A stretch of DNA of 64,000 nt, from the NCBI GenBank assembly GCA_963704035.1, contig CAVPGR010000002.1, positions 620,001 through 684,000 of the forward strand, given 5' to 3'. Source of the stretch: JAOSJL01 sp963704035. GTDB taxonomy: Bacteria; Actinomycetota; Acidimicrobiia; IMCC26256; JAOSJL01. Shown piece by piece: positions 58,427-64,000 of this stretch (within the stretch, counting starts at the first letter, position 1; each line of letters starts with the position of its first letter). Under the pieces are notes generated by a model that was not told the origin of the DNA, searched no databases, and saw only the letters and a program-made list of their open reading frames with translations. Position numbers and translations under genes: made by a program.

Positions 58427-59189
58427 GCGCAAGCCCATCATCGCCGGGAACTGGAAGATGCACTACACGCATCTCGAGGCGATCCAGGTCGTGCAGAAGA
58501 CGTCCTACCGGCTGAGCGAGAAGGACTACGAGAACGCCGAGGTCGTGGTCTGCCCTCCGTTCACCTCGCTCCGTTCGGTCCAGACCGTCCTCGAGGCCGA
58601 CGAGATCCCGATCCAGCTCGGTGCCCAGAACGTCTACTGGGAGACCAAGGGCGCGTACACCGGCGAGATCAGCGCCGAGATGCTGGCCAAGCTCACCGTG
58701 AACTACGTCATCGTCGGGCATTCGGAGCGTCGGCAGCACTTCGGCGAAACCGACGACGACGTGAACAAGAAGGCCAAGACCGTTCTCCGCCACGAGATGA
58801 ATCCGATCGTGTGTGTGGGCGAGACGCTCGAACAGCACGAGGCGGGGGAGACCCACGACTTCGTCGGATCGCAGGTCCGCGGTGCGTTCGAGGGAGTTCC
58901 CCGCACGAACGCCGGACGGTGCGTGGTCGCGTACGAGCCGATCTGGGCGATCGGCACGGGGCGCAACGCCACACCCGACGACGCCAACTCGGTGTGCACC
59001 ATGATCCGCTCCGAGCTCCGCTCACTCTACGGGGACACCGCCGATGAGATGCGCGTGCAGTACGGGGGGAGTGTGAAGCCGGGCAACATCCACGAGCTGA
59101 TGGCCATGTCCGACATCGACGGCGCGCTGGTGGGTGGGGCGTCGCTCGATCCCGACGACTTCGCCCGCATCGTGACCTACGACCGCTGA
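58419..59189 (+). CDS. tpiA: Triosephosphate isomerase
   Basis: Interconverts dihydroxyacetone phosphate and glyceraldehyde 3-phosphate. 256 residues, intact. Features are RKPIIAGNWKMHYTHLEAIQ (Asn/Lys of the active site), VIVGHSERRQHFGETDDDVN (catalytic His), VVAYEPIWAIGTGRNATPDD (catalytic Glu and loop 6), VQYGGSVKPGN and GALVGGASLDP. It overlaps pgk by 8 bases, so the two are translationally linked. Confidence 0.96.
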   Translation: MAERKPIIAGNWKMHYTHLEAIQVVQKTSYRLSEKDYENAEVVVCPPFTSLRSVQTVLEADEIPIQLGAQNVYWETKGAYTGEISAEMLAKLTVNYVIVGHSERRQHFGETDDDVNKKAKTVLRHEMNPIVCVGETLEQHEAGETHDFVGSQVRGAFEGVPRTNAGRCVVAYEPIWAIGTGRNATPDDANSVCTMIRSELRSLYGDTADEMRVQYGGSVKPGNIHELMAMSDIDGALVGGASLDPDDFARIVTYDR

Positions 59190-59220
59190 GCCTGCATCCC
59201 GGCCGGCTCCGGGCGGGCTG

Positions 59221-59226
59221 TATCAT
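59221..59226 (+). promoter_or_regulatory. -10 element before secG
   Basis: TATCAT is a good -10 box; the predicted start near 59233 leaves a leader of about 39 bases. AGGAG at 59261-59265 is the ribosome site, 6 bases before the GTG at 59272. Confidence 0.5.
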
Positions 59227-59271
59227 GAGTGCTTCGTCGGTTCCGTCCCCGATTCCACCCAGGAGTGGATC

Positions 59272-59505
59272 GTGCTCAACGCCGTGATCATGGTCTTCCA
59301 CGTTCTCGTCAGCCTGTTGCTGATCGTGTTCATCCTCCTGCACGCCGGGCGCGGCGGCGGTCTCTCCGACATGTTCGGAGGCGGCCAGATGGGTGGCGCG
59401 ATGGCCGGGTCCACCGTCGTCGAGCGCAACCTCGACCGTCTCACGGTGGCCGTGGCGGTCATCTTCAGCTTCTCCACGATCCTGCTGGGGCTGCGCGTCT
59501 CCTGA
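59272..59505 (+). CDS. secG: SecG preprotein translocase subunit
   Basis: A small membrane subunit of the SecYEG channel, 77 residues from GTG 59272. Two hydrophobic helices (VIMVFHVLVSLLLIVFILLH and TVAVAVIFSFSTILLGLRVS) flank the Gly-rich loop GRGGGLSDMFGGGQMGGAMA, the SecG signature. It follows tpiA, as in many actinobacteria, but has its own promoter. Confidence 0.92.
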   Translation: MLNAVIMVFHVLVSLLLIVFILLHAGRGGGLSDMFGGGQMGGAMAGSTVVERNLDRLTVAVAVIFSFSTILLGLRVS

Positions 59506-59516
59506 CGTTCACGGGG

Positions 59517-59547
59517 AGCGTCGGAAACGCCGTTCTTCTCCGACGCT
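59517..59547. terminator. Hairpin after secG
   Basis: AGCGTCGGA (59517-59525) pairs perfectly with TCCGACGCT (59539-59547) around a 13-base loop. There is no strong T-run. It lies 12 bases after the secG stop and probably ends the gap-secG run. Confidence 0.5.
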
Positions 59548-59636
59548 GAGTGGCAGGCGCGCCCGCGCGGGGGAGATTTTCTCGGGGTTTCCCGTTTCAC
59601 CGCTGGAGCGGTGTCGCGCCGCGCCGATGAGGGCGC

Positions 59637-61304
59637 ATGCGTCGCCCCTCCCGCCCCGTTCCGGGTCTCCTCGTCGTCGGTCTCGTCGCCGGTCTCGTCG
59701 CGCTGTGTGTGGCCGTCGCGTCGTGCGGAGGAAGCAGCGGCGGAGCCACTCACGACACGTCTGATGACGCGCCTCCCGTCCTGCGCGTCGGAGTTCTCGA
59801 CGACGGCGGTCTGGACCCGGCGCTCGCGGTCGCACCCGACGCGGCCCTCATCGCCGACCTGGTCTACGACACCCTCGTCGACCTCGACCCGGCCACGTCG
59901 GAGCCATTGCCCGGCCTCGCCGTGGAGTGGATCCCGAACGACGACCTCACCGAGTACACCTTCACCCTGGCCGACGACGCCACGTTCCACGACGGCGCGC
60001 CTGTGACAGCCGCCGACGTGAAGGCTTCACTCGAGCGCATCGCCGATCCGGAGGTGGAATCACCTCTGACCGTGAATCTCGTCGCCGTCGAGGGTTACGG
60101 CGCCGTGCGTGCGGGGGACACGAGCGAACTGTCGGGAGTGACCACTCCGAACGACGCGACGGTCGTGATCGCGCTCAGTGCTCCCTTCGCGGAACTCCCC
60201 GAGACACTCGCCCACCCGGGCTTCGGGGTATGCCGGCGTGCGGTCGCGAACGACGGCGATCCGATGGTCACGCCGATCGGCAGCGGCCCGTTCGAGGTCG
60301 CCGAAGGCGACGAGCCCGACTCCGAGAGCGCCGAGCAGGACGCCGACGGGGACCCGGAGGTGGCGCCGCTCCGGCTCGTTCGATTCGGCGACCACGTGCC
60401 CGAGCCGCCCGCGTTGGACGCGGTCGAGGTGACCCGTTTCGACGACACGAAGGCGACCACGGCGGCGTTCGAGGCCGGCGATATCGATCTGGCGAGCGGC
60501 CCGATCGGCGGAGATCCCGACTCCGCTCCCGTCGTCGCCCGTGGTCCCGGCACCGTTCCCTATGTGGCCGAGACTCTTCTCGCACTCAACCTCCGGGGCT
60601 TCTCCTTCGACGACGACACGTTCCGGGAGGCCATCGTGCGTGCCGTCGACCGGGGGAGAGTCGCGGCGAGCGCGGCCGACGCCGGCGTGCGTGCCCTCGG
60701 CGGCCTCATACCCGCGGGTGTGCCCGGTGCCTCGGACAACGCCTGCACGGGGGTGTGCTCGTACGACCCTGCGGCGGCGAGGAAGCTCGTCGACGAGGCC
60801 TTTCCCGAGGGGGACGTGCCGGAACTGGCGCTGGACTACTTCGAGAACCCTGTGAACAACGCCCTGGTCCTGCGCATCGCGGCGCAACTCGACGAGGTCG
60901 GCGTCCCGATCACGGCCCGTCCCCACCCACGTGGCGAGTACGCGGCGTTTCTCGCCGGCGGCGACGCCGACCTCTTTCTGCTCGGCTGGGTGGGCGACGC
61001 GCCGACAGCGGGGAGCTTCCTCGCTCCGCTGTTCCGTTCGACGTCGGGCGAGAATGTCATCGGCGTGGACGAACCCGAGGTCGATCTGCTGTTGGCCAAG
61101 GCCCAGGGGACGGCTGATCCCGTCGAGCGCGCGGCCCTGTACCGGGACGCCGAGCGCGCTGTCCTCGCCACCCACGCGGTGCTACCGCTGATCCAGTTCG
61201 AGACGCGCTTCCTCGTGGCCGACACGGTCGAGAATCTCGCCGTCGACGCTCTCGGCACCGTCGACGCGGTCAACGTCGATGTCGTCCCGGGACCGTCGAC
61301 CTGA
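59637..61304 (+). CDS. ABC transporter solute-binding lipoprotein (family 5, peptide/nickel type)
   Basis: A lipid-anchored substrate-binding protein, 555 residues, intact. The signal peptide ends in a lipobox (LCVAVASCGGSSGG, Cys about 31). The SBP_bac_5 fold shows in PVLRVGVLDDGGLDPALAVA, LVYDTLVDLDPATSEPLPGL and AVEWIPNDDLTEYTFTLADD, ATFHDGAPVTAADVKASLER, then NLRGFSFDDDTFREAIVRAV. No permease or ATPase genes lie beside it, so partners are elsewhere. It also has an acidic insert near residues 222-240. Substrate unknown. Confidence 0.87.
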   Translation: MRRPSRPVPGLLVVGLVAGLVALCVAVASCGGSSGGATHDTSDDAPPVLRVGVLDDGGLDPALAVAPDAALIADLVYDTLVDLDPATSEPLPGLAVEWIPNDDLTEYTFTLADDATFHDGAPVTAADVKASLERIADPEVESPLTVNLVAVEGYGAVRAGDTSELSGVTTPNDATVVIALSAPFAELPETLAHPGFGVCRRAVANDGDPMVTPIGSGPFEVAEGDEPDSESAEQDADGDPEVAPLRLVRFGDHVPEPPALDAVEVTRFDDTKATTAAFEAGDIDLASGPIGGDPDSAPVVARGPGTVPYVAETLLALNLRGFSFDDDTFREAIVRAVDRGRVAASAADAGVRALGGLIPAGVPGASDNACTGVCSYDPAAARKLVDEAFPEGDVPELALDYFENPVNNALVLRIAAQLDEVGVPITARPHPRGEYAAFLAGGDADLFLLGWVGDAPTAGSFLAPLFRSTSGENVIGVDEPEVDLLLAKAQGTADPVERAALYRDAERAVLATHAVLPLIQFETRFLVADTVENLAVDALGTVDAVNVDVVPGPST

Positions 61305-61362
61305 TCGTCCGCCAGGCCCGATCGTGAGCCTCGACGCCACACCGGACCGCCGGCACTGAGTT

Positions 61363-61375
61363 ATACCGACGGTAT
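61363..61375. promoter_or_regulatory. Palindromic operator ATACCG-A-CGGTAT
   Basis: A perfect 6-bp inverted repeat with one central base overlaps the ATG of the truncated AbrB-like gene. AbrB/MazE-type antitoxins commonly bind such palindromes to repress their own operon. Confidence 0.55.
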
Positions 61376-61469
61376 GACTTCCAAGATGGGGACAAAGGGT
61401 CAGGTCGTGATTCCCAAAGTGATGCGGGACCAAAATCTCGATCAGCGCGACGTCACGCGAGCGCTGTGA
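61374..61469 (+). pseudogene. Truncated AbrB/SpoVT-type antitoxin
   Basis: A 31-residue frame reads MTSKMGTKGQVVIPKVMRDQ followed by NLDQRDVTRAL. The KGQVVIPK phrase is the hallmark of SpoVT-AbrB DNA-binding domains. The domain normally needs about 45 residues and a C-terminal toxin-binding tail, both missing. The frame ends inside the 3' end of the opposite lipoprotein gene, and no toxin gene follows. It is best read as the relic of a toxin-antitoxin pair, although its operator is perfect. Confidence 0.6.
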
Positions 61470-62055
61470 GCGTGAGATCGGCGATCTCGACGGCCATCGT
61501 CTGGTGATCCTCGCCGACGGGCCCGTCGACGACCACGATGACGAAGGCATCCGGTGCGCAGACGCGCAACGTGCCGACCTCGAGTTCGGTTGCCGCGCTG
61601 ACGTTCCACTCGGCTGAGGTTCCGACGTCGGATACGGGTGTGGAGTCCCCGATCGTGGGCGGGCAGTCGACGGATCCCGACGGGAAGTCGTCTGCTTCGC
61701 TGATCTGGACGCGCAGCTCATTGCCCTCGCCCGTGCTCGACGACCAGCTGCACTCCTGACCGACGTACTCCACGTCGTCCTCCGTGACGTTGTTCGTGAC
61801 GCCGTCACCCATGTCGAGGTCGTTGCCCAGGATCGTTCCGAGCTCATCGAGATCGAACAGTGAACAGGGGTAGTCCTCGACGAGCGTCGTGGAGGGCTGC
61901 GCTTCGGTCGACGGAGTCGTGTCGGTCTCGTCGGGGACCCCGATCGTCGTCGACGTGTCTTCGCTGCTCACGTCGTCGCCACCGCACGCTGTCGCCAGTG
62001 ACATCACGACGACAACCGGTACCACCAACCACCGGAATCTGATCGAGCTCCACAT
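61453..62055 (-). CDS. DUF3558-like lipoprotein
   Basis: A 200-residue exported lipoprotein. The start ATG 62055 has GGAGG 5 bases upstream. The signal peptide reads RFRWLVVPVVVVMSLATACG with a lipobox Cys at about 20. A Thr/Ser/Glu-rich linker follows, then a domain with PCSLFDLDELGTILGNDLDM, ECSWSS and LRVCAPDAFVIVVVDG. The C...C-W pattern resembles the DUF3558 family of actinobacterial lipoproteins. Function unknown. Its 3' end overlaps the antitoxin relic tail-to-tail. Confidence 0.7.
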   Translation of the reverse strand: MWSSIRFRWLVVPVVVVMSLATACGGDDVSSEDTSTTIGVPDETDTTPSTEAQPSTTLVEDYPCSLFDLDELGTILGNDLDMGDGVTNNVTEDDVEYVGQECSWSSSTGEGNELRVQISEADDFPSGSVDCPPTIGDSTPVSDVGTSAEWNVSAATELEVGTLRVCAPDAFVIVVVDGPVGEDHQTMAVEIADLTLTALA

Positions 62056-62175
62056 GGCCGCCTCCGAATCACCCGCCCGGGAGACCGTGCGTCTCCGCGC
62101 GCGGGTCATCGTAGCGACGTGATCACATGCACTGGACGACCACTCCCGACCACGCTCCATGGACGCTGCGCCCGT

Positions 62176-62181
62176 TACAAT
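62176..62181 (+). promoter_or_regulatory. -10 element of the tRNA-Leu gene
   Basis: TACAAT lies 11 bases before the tRNA 5' end, so transcription should begin about 5 bases upstream of the mature tRNA. Confidence 0.55.
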
Positions 62182-62192
62182 TCGATGTCCAC

Positions 62193-62276
62193 GTCGGAGT
62201 GGCGGAATTGGTAGACGCGTCAGCTTGAGGGGCTGGTGCCCGCAAGGGTGTGGGGGTTCGAATCCCCCCTCCGACA
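62193..62276 (+). tRNA. tRNA-Leu (anticodon GAG)
   Basis: The acceptor strands GTCGGAG and CTCCGAC pair perfectly. The D-arm has GGCGGAATTGGTAGACGC. The anticodon stem TCAGC/GCTGG encloses loop TTGAGGG with anticodon GAG, reading CUC/CUU. A long class II variable arm (TGCCCGCAAGGGTG) and T-arm GGGGGTTCGAATCCCCC follow. The 3' CCA is not encoded (ACCG). All arms are consistent. Confidence 0.95.
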
Positions 62277-62370
62277 CCGAACGGATTGGTGATCTCCTCG
62301 TACAGACCGGTAGGGGTGTCACCGAAGCCCCGATGACCGGCTCATCGAGCACGGCACCCGGCCGGCCGAG

Positions 62371-64000
62371 TCAGGGCAACGTGGGCGTGACCAGGCGCTG
62401 TCGAGCGAGCCCCTTCTCGCGCTCGTGCACCGCGACGGCGAGCTCGAGCCGTGTGCGCACCGTCAGTTTCATGTAGATGCTGCGCAGGTGCGCTTCGACG
62501 GTTCGACGGCTGATCCCCAGTCGCTGTGCAACCTCTGGGTTCGAGCGGCCGGTGCACACCTCGTCGACGACCTCGCGCTCCGTGGTGGTCAGAGCGTCCC
62601 AGCCGGTCGTGGCCCGGGGAGGCCGCCGACCCTCGTGCGAACCACGACGCAGCGCCGAGAGCTGTGCGCGCACCCGATCCGTCTCCCGTTGCGCGGCAAA
62701 GGCCTCGAAGCAGCTCAACGTGGACTCGAACAGCGGCACCGCGTCAACCGCCTGCCCGGCGACGGCGAGCAGTGCGGCCGTGTAGGCGTGGGCCTGCGCA
62801 GCCTCGAAGGGGTGGCCGATCTCCTCGATGGCCACGGCCGCGTCGAACACGAGGCGCGCGTCCCGTTCGGTGATCCCTCGGACGAAAGTGGCACGTGCCG
62901 CCGTGAGCGTGTCGTGTGGGGACCTCGTCGAGATTCGCTGGAGCGCCGCGCTCGACGCCGGCCGCGAGGTCCTCGTCGCCGTCCTCGACCGCGAGCCGTG
63001 CGAGGTCGGGGCCGAACAGGATGAGCGAGGCCGACGCCTGGAGGCTGCTCGCGGTTTCCCATGCGAGACGCAGGAGCTCGAGGCCATCGCGCCGCCGGCC
63101 CTGCGCCTCGAGTAGCAGGGTCCGGGAGTGCGCGAGCCAGTCGAGCCCGACTTGTGGCCCCGCATCGGCGCACAGCGCGTCGGCCCGGTCGAGGGTCGAC
63201 GCGGCACCCTCGAGGTCGCTTCGGTACAGCAGCACCCGACCCACGATCGCGAGGCCCACACCTGTGCAATCGAGCTCGACTGCTCCTCGCCGATCTCGAC
63301 GCCGGCCTCGACCTCTGCGAAGAGGTCGTCCCACGCTCCGCTGTCCCAGTGCGCGAGCGCGGTGACGAAGTGATACGTCGGATGCGCCCACATTGCGCCG
63401 ATCGCCTCGCCGAGGAGGCGTCCCTGGGCGACCGCCGCCCTCGCGGCGTCGCGCTCTCCGAGCGTGAGCAGCGCGATGGCCCGGAAGAGGTGCGGGTGAA
63501 GCCGGTGACCTTCGCCGCCCGGGGTGCGATCAGCGAGCGCGACCGCACGAGTCGCCGCGTCCAGCGCTGCTGCGCTGTCGCCCAGCCCGTTGCGTCCGAA
63601 CGCCTCGACGCAGAGTCCGAGGATCTCACCCATCGGCTCGCCGTCGAGCCGGCCCAACTCGACCGCGCGCGTCGCATCGGCCAGCGCGCCGTCGAGATCC
63701 ATGGCGAACAGCCTGCACACTGCGCACAGGGCGAGCGGCCAGGCCTGTGACTCACCGAGAACTTCGTGCAGCTCGACGAGGCGCTCCTCGTGGGAGATGG
63801 CTTCGCGCGGCCGGCCGAGCAGCAAGAGGGCCCGTCCGAGGGCGGAGCGGAGCCACTGCTCGACCTCGGGCGCAACGGGTCTCGCCAGCACCTCCGTCGC
63901 GGTTGCCTCGGCCTCGTGGATCCGACCGCTCCAGACCAGTGCGTCGACGAGCTGGGCGAGGAGGTGATCGCGCTGCGCATCGGTCGGGGCGCAGACCTCG
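62371..64000 (-). CDS. LuxR-type regulator with TPR-like repeats, 5'-partial, frameshifted
   Basis: The C-terminal part of a large (MalT/LAL-like) regulator that runs past the window end. The C-terminus is a LuxR HTH (WDALTTTEREVVDEVCTGRS, then NPEVAQRLGISRRTVEAHLR). Upstream are TPR-like helical pairs, for example WLRSALGRALLLLGRPREAI and RAVELGRLDGEPMGEILGLC. Two compensating shifts (near 63270 and 62930) put the middle part in another frame (VGLAIVGRVLLYRSDLEGAA). An AAA-type ATPase would be expected in the missing N-terminus. Effector unknown. Confidence 0.75.
   Translation of the reverse strand, partial: EVCAPTDAQRDHLLAQLVDALVWSGRIHEAEATATEVLARPVAPEVEQWLRSALGRALLLLGRPREAISHEERLVELHEVLGESQAWPLALCAVCRLFAMDLDGALADATRAVELGRLDGEPMGEILGLCVEAFGRNGLGDSAAALDAATRAVALADRTPGGEGHRLHPHLFRAIALLTLGERDAARAAVAQGRLLGEAIGAMWAHPTYHFVTALAHWDSGAWDDLFAEVEAGVEIGEEQSSSIAQVWASRSWVGCCCTEATSRVPRRPSTGPTRCAPMRGHKSGSTGSRTPGPCYSRRRAGGAMASSSCVSHGKPRAASRRRPRSSCSAPTSHGSRSRTATRTSRPASSAALQRISTRSPHDTLTAARATFVRGITERDARLVFDAAVAIEEIGHPFEAAQAHAYTAALLAVAGQAVDAVPLFESTLSCFEAFAAQRETDRVRAQLSALRRGSHEGRRPPRATTGWDALTTTEREVVDEVCTGRSNPEVAQRLGISRRTVEAHLRSIYMKLTVRTRLELAVAVHEREKGLARQRLVTPTLP

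Overview
The window is a high-GC actinobacterial chromosome segment. The order of housekeeping genes (pdtaR-polA-methyltransferase-rpsA ... coaE-uvrB-uvrA ... uvrC-rapZ-yvcK-gap-pgk-tpiA-secG) is the actinobacterial one. GTG and TTG starts and leaderless promoters are common. An Acidimicrobiia-like (Ilumatobacter-type) lineage is my inference, not something the sequence proves. The sequence carries many single-base indels, including in essential genes (polA, uvrA, uvrC, coaE, the CpaE-like ATPase), so several genes are described as frame-corrected spans. I treat these breaks as sequence errors unless stated.

Region 1 (1-8946) is a phage-like integrated element. It holds a partial primase-polymerase, a RepA-like AAA ATPase, a cluster of TGTCCCA repeats, zinc-ribbon and HTH proteins, small and large terminase, an HK97-like major capsid protein, and tiny membrane proteins. 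It ends in a tRNA-3'-end-like att fragment. No portal, protease or tail gene is visible, so it resembles a capsid-encoding phage satellite or a truncated prophage.

Region 2 (9011-19224) holds an MFS exporter, an M23 peptidase with coiled coil, a UbiB-family protein, a short-chain dehydrogenase, a coiled-coil protein overlapping an ANTAR response regulator (pdtaR), polA and a methyltransferase ending in a long perfect hairpin.

Region 3 (19279-34520) starts with rpsA. A complete tad/Flp pilus locus follows: tadG-like and tadE-like genes leftward, cpaB-cpaE-tadA-tadB-tadC plus a membrane protein rightward, and the Flp pilin gene leftward. A histidine kinase/response regulator pair comes next. 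Together these sit between rpsA and coaE, which are close neighbours in many actinobacteria.

Region 4 (34578-40165) is coaE-uvrB-uvrA. Region 5 (40282-50971) is an exopolysaccharide locus: polytopic membrane protein, sugar-phosphate transferase, GT2, a three-gene 3-acetamido-sugar set (dehydrogenase, acetyltransferase, aminotransferase), GT4, pyruvyl transferase and flippase. Most genes overlap by 4 bp.

Region 6 (51013-59547) has nadA (leftward), then uvrC-rapZ-yvcK followed directly by gap-pgk-tpiA-secG. The whiA gene usually found after yvcK is absent here. Region 7 (59637-64000) holds a solute-binding lipoprotein, a truncated AbrB-like antitoxin with its palindromic operator, a DUF3558-like lipoprotein, tRNA-Leu(GAG) and the 3' part of a LuxR-type regulator.
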